A DNA stretch of 64,000 nucleotides, taken from NCBI GenBank assembly GCA_035606665.1, contig DATNEY010000032.1, positions 1-64,000 of the forward strand. Reading direction: 5' to 3'. Shown here in pieces: positions 17,731 to 26,232 of this stretch. The notes under the pieces are model-generated. The model had not been told where the DNA came from, ran no database searches, and saw only the letters and a list, made by a program, of their open reading frames with translations. Position numbers and translations under genes: made by a program. This DNA is from DASUGC01 sp035606665 (lineage in GTDB: Bacteria > Acidobacteriota > Vicinamibacteria > Vicinamibacterales > SCN-69-37). The first letter of the stretch is position 1, and each line of letters opens with the position of its first letter.

Positions 17731-18497
17731 GGCCGCTGCCGGAAGTGTCGTTCATCATGCCCTGCTACAACGAGCAGGACGTGATCCCGTACACCATCCC
17801 GGAGTTCGTCCGGGCGTTTGAAGCGGCGGGGCATCGCCTCGAGCTCGTCGCCTGCGACAACGGCTCGAGCGATCGCACGGGTGAGATCATCAGGGAATTC
17901 GCCGCGAAGGGGATGCCCATCGTCTACCACCGTGTCGAGCCGAACGAGGGCTACGGCAACGGCGTGCTGAAGTCGATCCCCGTGTGCACGGCACCGTGGA
18001 TCGGCATCATCCCCGCGGACGGGCAGGTCGACGCCGAGGACGTCGCGCGCTTGTTCCAGGTGGTCAAGCACTCGGACGGCAAGGTGCTCGGCAAGGTGCG
18101 GCGCCGCTTCCGGATGGACGGGATGCTCCGCAAGATCGTGTCGATTGCCTATAACGGATTCGTCCTCGTCCTGTGGCCGGGGCTCGGCTCGATCGACGTC
18201 AACGGCAGCCCGAAGATCATCCATCGTGACGCGATCGCAGCGATGAACCTGCAGTCGAAGCAGTGGTTCCTCGATCCGGAAATGATGGTCAAAGCCCACT
18301 ACCTCGGCATTCGCGTGCTCGAAATGAACGTGTTCGCGCGCATGCGATCCAACGGCCTCAGCCACGTGCGCGCGTCCACGTGCCTCGAATTCTTCACGGG
18401 ACTGGTCAAGTTCAAGTTCGGCCGCGCGCTGAGCGAATGGCGCCGCACGCACCCGCCGCTCGTCATCCGATCCGGCCCCGAGAACGCGGCCGTCTAG
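17727..18497 (+). CDS. GT2 glycosyltransferase, polyprenyl-phosphate-sugar synthase-like
   Basis: A 256-residue single-domain GT-A enzyme. The sequence has VSFIMPCYNE at the start, CDNGSSDRT for nucleotide binding, and IIPADGQVDAED in the DXD position. GYGNGVLKSI follows, as in dolichyl- or polyprenyl-phosphate mannose/glucose synthases (DPM1-like). It has no transmembrane tail. The expected reaction is transfer of a hexose from an NDP-sugar to polyprenyl phosphate on the cytosolic face, supplying donors to GT-C enzymes such as the next gene, 3 bases downstream. Direct transfer to a glycan remains possible. Confidence 0.75.
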   Translation: MRPLPEVSFIMPCYNEQDVIPYTIPEFVRAFEAAGHRLELVACDNGSSDRTGEIIREFAAKGMPIVYHRVEPNEGYGNGVLKSIPVCTAPWIGIIPADGQVDAEDVARLFQVVKHSDGKVLGKVRRRFRMDGMLRKIVSIAYNGFVLVLWPGLGSIDVNGSPKIIHRDAIAAMNLQSKQWFLDPEMMVKAHYLGIRVLEMNVFARMRSNGLSHVRASTCLEFFTGLVKFKFGRALSEWRRTHPPLVIRSGPENAAV

Positions 18498-18500
18498 CCG

Positions 18501-20525
18501 ATGTCCCTGCCTCTCGCCACGGCAGGCACACTTGCCGCGCTCGCGGGAATCGCCGCGGCCGTCTCGACCCCCTGGCGCCGCTCGGCTCTGTGGTTCGCGC
18601 TCGCGTCGCTCGGCCAGGGCGCCGCGCTCTCGATGATCGACGCCGGTACGGGGACGCACTATCAGCACTACGCGCCACTGCCCGTCCTCGCCGCCAATCA
18701 TCCGGCGCTGCTGGCCGTGCTTGTCGTTCAAACCGCGATCGTCTTGTGGGCTTGGATCGACCGCCTCCGAACCGGGGCCGTGCCTTCGACGCACTGGAAG
18801 CGGATCGCCGTCGCTGCCGTGCTCTCGACGATCACCGCGGCGACCGTGTCGCCCGACGTGCGCCGCTACGTGACGGAACTTGCCGTCGCGATCGCCGTGC
18901 AACTCGTGTCGATTGCAACCGTCGCGCTCATCGCGCTCGACGCGCCACCCCTCAAGGAGCGCCGCGCCAGATCGCGTGAGCAACCCGAGGACGACCTTCC
19001 CGACGACCGGGTGCAAATCGATCGCCAGTCCTGGATCGCGGCGGGCACTGCGGTCGTACTCGCGGCGGTACTGAGTTTCTTCGCGTACGAGCGCCTGCCG
19101 CACGTTCCCGACGAGGTCGCGTACCTGCATCACGCCAAGTACCTTGCGGAGGGGATGCTGACGATGCCGGCGCCGCCCGTGCCGGCAGCTTTCGAACTGG
19201 ACTTGATGGACAACCAGCCCGGGCGCTGGTTCTCGCCGGTGCCGCCGGGCTGGCCGTTCGCGCTCGCGGTGGGTGCCGCAGCCGGCGTGCCATGGCTGGT
19301 GAATCCGGTCCTCGCCGGCCTCAACGTTCTTCTCGCGCACGTGCTCATCGCGCAGATCTACTCGCGGCGCATCGCTCGGCGCACCGCGGTACTGCTCGCG
19401 CTCTCGCCCTGGTTTCTGTTCCTCGGCATGAGCTACATGCCGCATCAGATCACACTCTTCTTCACGCTCGTAGCCGCCGTCGGCATCGTGCTGGCGCGCC
19501 GCAGCGCGGATTCCGCGGCCTGGGCGTTTGTCGCGGGAGCAGGCGTCGGAGGCGTCAGTCTCGTCCGTCCCCTCGACGGCGTGATCGTCGGCGCCCTGAT
19601 GGCCCTGTGGGCCCTTGGCTTCGGCGGACGCCGCCTCCGACTTGGACAGTTGGCCATGCTCGGCCTTGGGACGGCGCTCGTCGGCGCAGCCGTGTTCCCG
19701 TACAACCGCATGCTCACAGGCGACCCGCTGATCTTTCCGATCAACGGGTACCTCGACAAGCACCACCCGCCGGGCGCGAACGCGTACGGCTTCGGACCGG
19801 ACCGCGGGATGGGATGGGCGACCGATCCGAATCCCGGACACTCGCCAGTTGACGGCGTCATCAACGCGAATCTGAACACGTTCGCGATCAACACCGACCT
19901 CTTCGGATGGATCACCGGCTCGCTTGTCTTCGTGGCATGGCTGCTCTGTTCACGCGCGTGGCGGCGGCAGGACTCGCTGATGGCGGCGGCCGTGGTGGCG
20001 TTCCCGCTTGCCTATTTTCCGTACTACTTCAGCGGCGGGCCCGACTTCGGCGCGCGCTACTGGTTCCCCGCGATTGTTCCCCTCGTCGCGCTGACCGTCC
20101 GGGGCATGCAGGCGGTCGCGGAATCCGCCGGCACTCGCGTTTGGCTCGCCGCGGCTGCGCTCACCGCGATGACGCTCGTGACGTACCTGCCGTGGCGCGC
20201 CGCCGACAAGTACCACAACTACCGTGGGATGCGGGCGGACCTGCGGGCGATTGCGGACAGCCGGGCCTTCGGCGCCGACCTCGTGCTCGTGCGCGGCCAG
20301 CGGTTTCCCGACTACGCATCGGCCTTCGAACGAAATCCCGTTGATCTCCACGCCCGAACGGCGATCTATGCCTGGGATCGCGACGCGGAAACGCGCGCGG
20401 CCGTTCTGCGGGAGTACCGCGATCGCCGCGTCTGGGTCGTGGACGGCCCCTCGATCACGGGTCGTGGCTTCGAAGTGTCATCCGGTCCCGTCGCCGCTCT
20501 CGACCTCCTCCGGGAGATCAAATGA
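18501..20525 (+). CDS. Large GT-C-type membrane glycosyltransferase
   Basis: A 674-residue protein. An N-terminal block of four or five helices (1-145) and a charged cytosolic linker (about 150-170) precede the GT-C core, whose first external loop contains HVPDEVAYLHHAKYLAEG with the expected Asp-Glu. About ten more helices and a C-terminal soluble domain (about 560-674) follow. The N-terminal extra helices are unusual for this class. It is coupled by ATGA overlap to the epimerase downstream and probably uses the lipid-linked sugar made by the preceding GT2. Confidence 0.7.
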   Translation: MSLPLATAGTLAALAGIAAAVSTPWRRSALWFALASLGQGAALSMIDAGTGTHYQHYAPLPVLAANHPALLAVLVVQTAIVLWAWIDRLRTGAVPSTHWKRIAVAAVLSTITAATVSPDVRRYVTELAVAIAVQLVSIATVALIALDAPPLKERRARSREQPEDDLPDDRVQIDRQSWIAAGTAVVLAAVLSFFAYERLPHVPDEVAYLHHAKYLAEGMLTMPAPPVPAAFELDLMDNQPGRWFSPVPPGWPFALAVGAAAGVPWLVNPVLAGLNVLLAHVLIAQIYSRRIARRTAVLLALSPWFLFLGMSYMPHQITLFFTLVAAVGIVLARRSADSAAWAFVAGAGVGGVSLVRPLDGVIVGALMALWALGFGGRRLRLGQLAMLGLGTALVGAAVFPYNRMLTGDPLIFPINGYLDKHHPPGANAYGFGPDRGMGWATDPNPGHSPVDGVINANLNTFAINTDLFGWITGSLVFVAWLLCSRAWRRQDSLMAAAVVAFPLAYFPYYFSGGPDFGARYWFPAIVPLVALTVRGMQAVAESAGTRVWLAAAALTAMTLVTYLPWRAADKYHNYRGMRADLRAIADSRAFGADLVLVRGQRFPDYASAFERNPVDLHARTAIYAWDRDAETRAAVLREYRDRRVWVVDGPSITGRGFEVSSGPVAALDLLREIK

Positions 20526-21481
20526 CCGGCGCATATGCAGGAGTGCGGGTACTGGTGCTGGGCGCCTCCGGGTTCATCGGCGCATGGACCGTGCGGTCGC
20601 TCGCTCGGGCGGGAGCGGCGACGCACGCGGTCGTGCGTGACACCGCGCAGACGGCGCGTCTCACCGCGTTTGGCGCCGCCTCCATCACCGTGGCGGATCT
20701 GACGTCGCCGGGCGCGATCGCCCACGTCGTCCACACAACTTCGCCTGCCATTACCGTCAATCTGGCAGGTTACGGCGTGGACCGGTCGGAACGCGATCCA
20801 GTTCGCATGCAGGCGATGAACGCAACGCTCGTCACTGACCTCTGCAGCGCGCTTGCCGCGACTCCTGGTGACGCCGCGTGGCGCGGCCTCCAGCTCGTCC
20901 ATGTGGGATCGGCGCTGGAGTACGGACCCGTCACCGGCGCCATCACCGAGGAGGTCACGCCGGCGCCCGACACCGATTACGGCCGAACCAAGCTCGCCGC
21001 CACCAACGCCGTGCTCGATGCGACCGGCGAGTCGGGAATCCGCGCCGCGGTCGTGCGGCTGTTCACCGTCTACGGTCCTGGGGAGCACGCGACGAGATTG
21101 CTGCCCTCGCTCATGAATGCCGCGCGCCTCGGTGCGACCGTCAGCCTGACGACCGGCGATCAGCCGCGCGATTTCACCTATGTGGACGACGCCGTGGAAG
21201 GCCTGCTGCGAACGGGAGCGCGGCCGGAAGCGTCCGGACAGCTCCTGAATGTCGCCACCGGCCGGCTCACAACGGTGCGGCAGTTCGCGGAAGCCGCCGC
21301 GGCCGTCCTGGCGATTCCGCGCGACCGTCTCCGTTTCGGCGCGGTGCCGCAACAGCCTGGCGAGATGTATCACGGCGAAGTCAGCACCGCGCGCATCGAT
21401 CGCGTGCTCGGCTGGCATCCGGCGGTGAGCATCACGGACGGAGTGCACAGAACCTGGGAACAGGACCGATCGAACCGATGA
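20522..21481 (+). CDS. NAD-dependent nucleotide-sugar epimerase/reductase (extended SDR)
   Basis: A 319-residue extended SDR. GASGFIG lies at residues 15-21, a catalytic Ser in VGSALEYG, and Tyr-x3-Lys in DYGRTKLAA. RDFTYVDDAV and the C-terminal GWHPAVSITDGV complete the family pattern. It lies immediately before a C-methyltransferase, glucose-1-phosphate cytidylyltransferase and a CDP-sugar 4,6-dehydratase, so it is the best candidate for the C4 ketoreductase or epimerase that finishes the CDP-sugar. Both ends overlap the neighbours by four bases. Confidence 0.8.
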   Translation: MTGAYAGVRVLVLGASGFIGAWTVRSLARAGAATHAVVRDTAQTARLTAFGAASITVADLTSPGAIAHVVHTTSPAITVNLAGYGVDRSERDPVRMQAMNATLVTDLCSALAATPGDAAWRGLQLVHVGSALEYGPVTGAITEEVTPAPDTDYGRTKLAATNAVLDATGESGIRAAVVRLFTVYGPGEHATRLLPSLMNAARLGATVSLTTGDQPRDFTYVDDAVEGLLRTGARPEASGQLLNVATGRLTTVRQFAEAAAAVLAIPRDRLRFGAVPQQPGEMYHGEVSTARIDRVLGWHPAVSITDGVHRTWEQDRSNR

Positions 21482-22725
21482 CACGCCCGGAACTCGTCCA
21501 CCGTCTCGACTGCCGCGGCTGCGGCGCCGCCGCGCTCGAAAAGATCATCGAGCTCGGGCCAACGCCGCTCGCGAATTCGTTCCTGCAATCGGAATCCGAA
21601 TTCGCGGCGGAACGCGCCTATCCACTCGATCTCTATTTCTGCGACAACTGCAGCCTGCTGCAGTTGCTCGACGTCGTCGATCCCGAGGTCATGTTCCGCC
21701 ACTACCTTTACGTGACGGGCACGTCGACGACCATCGCCGCGCACAATCGCGAATACTCGAGGACGCTGCGCGATCTGCTCGGCCTCACGCGGGCAGACCT
21801 CGTCGCTGAAGTTGCGAGCAATGACGGCAGCCTCCTGCGCTGCTTCCACGACCACGACATTCGCACACTCGGCATCGAGCCCGCGCGCAACCTCGCGGCA
21901 TCCGCGCGCGCGTCCGGCATCGACACCATCAACGAATTCTTCTCATCGAAGCTGGGCGCGGACCTCGCCGCCCGCGGGCCCGCGCGGGTGGTCATCGGCA
22001 ATAACGTGCTGGCCCACGTCGACGATCCCGCGGACTTTCTCGATGGCTGCCGGCAACTGGTGTCGGACAACGGACTCGTGACGATTGAGGTGCCGTACGT
22101 CGGTGAGCTCCTCGAGCGCGTGGAATACGACACGGTCTATCACGAACACCTCTCGTACTTCTCCGTCACGTCGTTGCTTCGCCTGTGCGAGCGCGTGGGC
22201 CTGTGGGCGGTGCGCATCGATCACGTGCCGGTGCACGGCGGCTCGCTGCGGCTGTATCTGTCTCGGAGCGCCGGAGCGCACGGCGAGGGCCCGCGCGCGA
22301 TGGAAGCCGCGGAACGCCGGCCGGGTGGAGCGGCAGACGCCGCGCGGTACCGTCGATTCGCCGAGGACGTCAGGGCGCACAGGACGGCCATCGTCGGCCT
22401 CCTGACGGATCTCAAGGCCAGAGGCGCCAGGCTGGCCGCCTATGGGGCGCCGGCCAAAGGCAACACGCTCCTCAATTACTGCCGGATCGGTCGCGATCTG
22501 GTGCCGTTCACGGTGGACAAGAATCCGCTGAAGGTCGGCTTGTACACGCCTGGCATGCACATTCCGGTGCGGCCGGTCGGCGCCCTGATGGAGGGCGCCG
22601 ACGCCCCCGACACCGTGCTGATTCTGGCGTGGAATTTTGCCGAAGAGATCATGCAGCAGCAGGCGGCGTTCCGGGCCCGCGGGGGCCGCTTTGTGGTGCC
22701 GATTCCGGCACCGCGGCTGATCTGA
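21478..22725 (+). CDS. Sugar C-methyltransferase (TylCIII/NovU type)
   Basis: A 415-residue three-domain enzyme. The N-terminal zinc ribbon has Cys12-x2-Cys15 and Cys55-x2-Cys58. A SAM-binding Rossmann domain follows (motif EVASNDGSLLRCF, about residues 104-116). The family active-site signature is YHEHLSYFS. The C-terminal domain has the typical YGAPAKGNTLLNYC motif. Family members methylate C3 of NDP-4-keto-6-deoxysugars, giving branched sugars such as L-mycarose, noviose precursors and, in Coxiella, virenose. The ATG at 21478 overlaps the upstream stop (ATGA). It is flanked by CDP-sugar genes, so the substrate is inferred to be a CDP-4-keto-6-deoxyhexose. Confidence 0.85.
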   Translation: MTRPELVHRLDCRGCGAAALEKIIELGPTPLANSFLQSESEFAAERAYPLDLYFCDNCSLLQLLDVVDPEVMFRHYLYVTGTSTTIAAHNREYSRTLRDLLGLTRADLVAEVASNDGSLLRCFHDHDIRTLGIEPARNLAASARASGIDTINEFFSSKLGADLAARGPARVVIGNNVLAHVDDPADFLDGCRQLVSDNGLVTIEVPYVGELLERVEYDTVYHEHLSYFSVTSLLRLCERVGLWAVRIDHVPVHGGSLRLYLSRSAGAHGEGPRAMEAAERRPGGAADAARYRRFAEDVRAHRTAIVGLLTDLKARGARLAAYGAPAKGNTLLNYCRIGRDLVPFTVDKNPLKVGLYTPGMHIPVRPVGALMEGADAPDTVLILAWNFAEEIMQQQAAFRARGGRFVVPIPAPRLI

Positions 22726-22736
22726 GGTGAGGTGAC

Positions 22737-23531
22737 ATGAAGGTCATTCTTCTGGCGGGCGGCCTGGGCACGCGATTGGCCGAAGAGACGTCGACGCGGC
22801 CGAAACCCATGGTCGAGATCGGCGGGCGGCCACTGCTCTGGCACCTCATGCAGCTCTACGCGTCGTACGGCTACAGCGAGTTTCTCGTGGCGTGCGGCTA
22901 TCGCGGCGAAACGATCAAGGACTACTTCCGGAACCTCTCCCACCGGACGAGCGACTACATCGTCGATCTCGCCAGTGGCGCCGTGGAGATCCTGAGGAAG
23001 AGCGAGCTCGACTGGAAGGTTGGCGCGGTCGATACCGGCGTCGACACGCAGACGGCCGGCCGAATCAGGCGCCTGCGGAGAATCATCGGCGACGAACCGT
23101 TCATGGTCACGTACGGCGATGGGCTCGCCGACATCGACATCGGCGCGCTGGTGAGCTTTCACAAGGCCCACGGCAAGCTGGCGACGATCACCGCGGTGCG
23201 GCCCCCCGCGCGCTTCGGCGAGCTGGTGCTCGACGGTCAGGCCGTCCGGCATTTTGCCGAGAAGCCTCAAACGAGCCAGGGCTGGATCAACGGCGGTTTC
23301 TTCGTCTTCGAACCCGGAGTCTTCGATTATCTCGATGACGGCCCGCTCGAGCGGGGTCCGCTCGAACGGCTGGCGCTCGATGGCGAGTTGATGGCATTCA
23401 CGCACGAAGGCTTCTGGCAACCGATGGACACCATCAGGGAGAAGCAACTCCTCGAAGAATTATGGCAAACGAAAAAAGCACCATGGCTGCGCCCAAGCCG
23501 GGATCCTGGCAGACGCGTCGCGTCTTCGTAA
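22737..23531 (+). CDS. rfbF: Glucose-1-phosphate cytidylyltransferase
   Basis: A 264-residue nucleotidyltransferase close to the usual length of about 257 residues. LAGGLGTRLAEET is the nucleotide-binding loop, KPMVEIGGRPLLWHLM the second signature, and TYGDGLADID the metal-binding Asp region. FWQPMDTIREKQLLEELW ends the conserved part. It makes CDP-glucose from CTP and glucose 1-phosphate, the entry step to CDP-deoxysugars. A strong GAGGTGAGGTGAC ribosome site precedes the ATG. The last 23 codons overlap the start of the next gene by 70 bases in another frame, and that tail is outside the conserved domain. Confidence 0.9.
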   Translation: MKVILLAGGLGTRLAEETSTRPKPMVEIGGRPLLWHLMQLYASYGYSEFLVACGYRGETIKDYFRNLSHRTSDYIVDLASGAVEILRKSELDWKVGAVDTGVDTQTAGRIRRLRRIIGDEPFMVTYGDGLADIDIGALVSFHKAHGKLATITAVRPPARFGELVLDGQAVRHFAEKPQTSQGWINGGFFVFEPGVFDYLDDGPLERGPLERLALDGELMAFTHEGFWQPMDTIREKQLLEELWQTKKAPWLRPSRDPGRRVASS

Positions 23532-24469
23532 CGGGCGCGAGCGGTCTGCTCGGGTCCGCGCTCGTGAACGAGCTCGCCGACCGCGGCGCGGATGTCACGT
23601 GCCTGATCAGGGACTGGGTGCCGTCGAGCCGGCTGCTCCAGTCAGGCACCGCCTCGCGCGCGAACATCGTCGGCGGCGATCTTCAGGACCGCGATCTGCT
23701 CGTGCGCGCGATCAATGAGTACGAAATCGATACCGTCTTTCACCTGGGCGCGCAGACCATCGTCGGCACCGCGCACCGGTCGCCGATCTCGACGTTCGAG
23801 TCGAACATCCGCGGCACCTGGAACGTGCTCGAGGCCTGCCGTCTGAACGCGAAACTCGTGAAACGCGTCCTCGTCGCGTCGAGTGACAAGGCCTACGGCG
23901 AGCACGAACAGCTGCCGTATCGCGAGGACGCGCCCTTGCAGGGCCGCTTCCCGTACGACGCGTCGAAGTCCTGCGCCGATCTGATCTCCCTGTCGTACTT
24001 CCACTCGTATCGCACGCCGGTAGCGGTCACGCGCTGCGGCAACCTCTGGGGCCCCGGCGACCTCAACTTCAACCGGCTCATTCCGGGGACGATTCGGTCG
24101 GCGCTGCTCGGCGAGTCCCCGATCATCCGCAGCGACGGCACGTTCCGGCGCGACTACTTCTACGTGCGCGACGCGGTGAACGCCTACCTCACGCTGGCCG
24201 AGCAGATGGTCGATGGCCGCTTCTCCGGCGAGGCGTTCAACTTCGGCAACGAGCAGCCGTACACCGTGCTGGAAGTCGTCGAGCTGATTCTGAAAACGAT
24301 GGGCAGGACGGACCTGAAGCCGACGATTCTGAATGAGGCATCGGCAGAGATCCTCAATCAGTACCTGGATTGCACGAAGGCACGCACCGAGCTCGGCTGG
24401 AAACCGCGCTTCACGTTCGAGACGGGACTGGCCGAGACGCTGCCGTGGTACGGAGATCTCCTCAGTTGA
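23462..24469 (+). CDS. rfbG: CDP-glucose 4,6-dehydratase-like SDR
   Basis: A 335-residue extended SDR. Nucleotide-binding GASGLLG is near residue 25, the active-site Ser/Asp/Lys strand is ASSDKAYG, and Tyr-x3-Lys lies in PYDASKSCADLI. The SDK and SKSCADL patterns are characteristic of CDP-glucose 4,6-dehydratases. It converts CDP-glucose to CDP-4-keto-6-deoxyglucose, which follows directly from the rfbF product. The start at 23462 overlaps rfbF by 70 bases; an in-frame ATG at 23483 shortens that slightly. Its TGA overlaps the next gene's TTG (TTGA). No rfbH-type C3-dehydratase is present, so a 3,6-dideoxysugar is unlikely. Confidence 0.75.
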   Translation: MANEKSTMAAPKPGSWQTRRVFVTGASGLLGSALVNELADRGADVTCLIRDWVPSSRLLQSGTASRANIVGGDLQDRDLLVRAINEYEIDTVFHLGAQTIVGTAHRSPISTFESNIRGTWNVLEACRLNAKLVKRVLVASSDKAYGEHEQLPYREDAPLQGRFPYDASKSCADLISLSYFHSYRTPVAVTRCGNLWGPGDLNFNRLIPGTIRSALLGESPIIRSDGTFRRDYFYVRDAVNAYLTLAEQMVDGRFSGEAFNFGNEQPYTVLEVVELILKTMGRTDLKPTILNEASAEILNQYLDCTKARTELGWKPRFTFETGLAETLPWYGDLLS

Positions 24470-26232
24470 CCTCGCGCGCGCGGTTGCTTGACGTCGCGAT
24501 CGTCTCGGTTTCACTCGCGACAGTCGCCGGGAGCCTTGAAGCGGGGATCGCCGCCTTCAAGCGCTACGCGCTCGGTCGAATTGTGTTCCTCAGTCCGGAC
24601 TTCTGGTGGCAGACGCCCTTGGCGTTTCTCATCGTCGCTGTTCCGGTCGCCGTCCTTGGCGCATTCTTGCTCAAGTTGATCCGCAAACCGCCGAGTCTGG
24701 CGTTCGTCGTCGGCACTTCAGCCGGCCTGCTCGCCTTTGTGATGCTGCTGCCCTACACGGCGATCGGCTGGTGGGCCTATGCGATTCTCTCCGCGGGCTT
24801 CGGCCGGCAGGTATCGAAAGCGCTGGCGCGCTCGGACAACCAGCGCATTCTTGCGCTCGTCCGGCGAGCCGGAATGGTGGCCGCGTGTGTCATCGGCGTG
24901 GCGACCGCGGCAACGACGGGATCCAGGCTCGTGGCGGAGCGCCGGGCCACTTCGACGTTGCCAGCGCCCAGGCCCGAAGCACCGAACGTCGTAATCGTGG
25001 TGCTCGATACCGTGAGAGCCGCGAATCTGAGCCTGCAGGGCTACACGCGCCCGACCACGCCCCGGCTGGAATCACTCGCCTTGTCATCCACGGTGTTCGA
25101 TCAGGCGTACTCGACGGCACCCTGGACCTTGCCGTCACACGCCAGCCTGTTCACCGGACTCGGCGCGGGATCGACCAGGACCAGCTGGCTTCGGCCGTTA
25201 AGGGACGACGTCCCGACGTTGGCGGAGGTCCTGGCGACGAATGGTTATGCGACCGGCGGCTTCGTCGCGAACCTGCTCTACACATCGTACGAATCCGGCG
25301 TGAACCGCGGCTTTGCCCACTACGACGACTATCGGTTTTCGTGGCCGATGGTGCTGGCGCATACTCCGCTTTGGAAACTCGACCTCAAGAGTAGCGTTCC
25401 CGAAGCACGGTCCTTCGGCGACGCTCTCGCGCGGCTTCACACGACGCGAATCGCGACCACCGGATTGAGTCCCGCCGACGATTTTCGCGCCGCGGATCGC
25501 ATCGTCGGGTCCTTTCTCGACTGGCAATCCACGACGGGCGGCCGTCCGTTCTTCGCCTTCCTGAATCTGTTCGATGCGCACGGCCCCCATCGCGCCCCGA
25601 CCGGATACCTCGAACGGTTTCCCGGCGGCCGGATCATCGACAAGTACGATGCGGCGATCGCGTGGATGGACGAGACGGTCGGCCGCCTGGTCGATGAGCT
25701 TGCGAGACGCCGCGTGCTCGATAAGACGATCCTGATCGTCACCTCGGACCACGGCGAGCTGTTCGGCGAGCACGGCCTGAAGGGGCACGCGAACAGCATG
25801 TACATTCCGTTGCTACACGTGCCGCTGCTCATCAGATTCCCGGCCGGCGTGCCCGCGGGCCAACGGGTGGCGACGGTCGTCTCACTGCGAGACGTGGCGG
25901 CGACGGTCGTCGAGTTGGCTGGCCTCCCGGGCTCCGCCCTCGAAGGCCAGTCGCTGGCCTCGACGTGGCGAGAGCCGGGCGTCGCGGTTCATGGCGACGT
26001 CATGGCGGAACTCGAGAAGGGCCGTAACGTGGATCCGGCGTTTCTGAATTCGAATGGCCCGATGCTCTCGCGGGTTGGGGCCCGACTGCACTACATCGTG
26101 AATGCCGACGGCAGCGAAGAAGTGTTCGACTACCGATCCGATCCGGCGGAAACGCGAAATCTCGTCGGCACAGGAGATCCCGGATTGCAAAAGGAGATCG
26201 CCTCGCTCAGGCAGGGACTGCCCCGCCGATGA
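24466..26232 (+). CDS. Membrane-anchored sulfatase-superfamily protein with Thr in the nucleophile position
   Basis: 588 residues from a TTG that overlaps the previous stop; a longer frame to 24370 lies inside the upstream gene. Four or five N-terminal helices (about 1-150) anchor an external alkaline-phosphatase-superfamily domain. Metal-binding regions are VVVLDTVRAANL and VTSDHGELFGEHG. At the active site the sequence is APWTLPSHASLFTG. Aligned to the sulfatase signature C/S-x-P-x-R, Thr replaces the Cys/Ser that becomes formylglycine and His replaces Arg. A Thr nucleophile is normal in phosphoglycerol and phosphoethanolamine transferases of the same fold, so this is more likely a transferase or phosphohydrolase than a sulfatase. 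It overlaps the next gene by ATGA. Confidence 0.7.
   Translation: MTSRARLLDVAIVSVSLATVAGSLEAGIAAFKRYALGRIVFLSPDFWWQTPLAFLIVAVPVAVLGAFLLKLIRKPPSLAFVVGTSAGLLAFVMLLPYTAIGWWAYAILSAGFGRQVSKALARSDNQRILALVRRAGMVAACVIGVATAATTGSRLVAERRATSTLPAPRPEAPNVVIVVLDTVRAANLSLQGYTRPTTPRLESLALSSTVFDQAYSTAPWTLPSHASLFTGLGAGSTRTSWLRPLRDDVPTLAEVLATNGYATGGFVANLLYTSYESGVNRGFAHYDDYRFSWPMVLAHTPLWKLDLKSSVPEARSFGDALARLHTTRIATTGLSPADDFRAADRIVGSFLDWQSTTGGRPFFAFLNLFDAHGPHRAPTGYLERFPGGRIIDKYDAAIAWMDETVGRLVDELARRRVLDKTILIVTSDHGELFGEHGLKGHANSMYIPLLHVPLLIRFPAGVPAGQRVATVVSLRDVAATVVELAGLPGSALEGQSLASTWREPGVAVHGDVMAELEKGRNVDPAFLNSNGPMLSRVGARLHYIVNADGSEEVFDYRSDPAETRNLVGTGDPGLQKEIASLRQGLPRR

Noticed and set aside
17544..19841. A 765-codon open frame on the minus strand
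   Set aside because: It lies antisense to the radical SAM, GT2 and GT-C genes, is Arg/Asp/Gly-rich without motifs, and is the usual shadow of GC-rich codon use.
20878..21477. Upstream extension of the C-methyltransferase frame
   Set aside because: The extension is inside the epimerase gene in another frame; the zinc-ribbon start at 21478 is clear.
24466..26232. Annotation as a true sulfatase acting with the sulfotransferase
   Set aside because: The formylglycine Cys/Ser is Thr and the Arg is His, so the mechanism is not available; kept as sulfatase-superfamily only. The same holds for 28094-30103.
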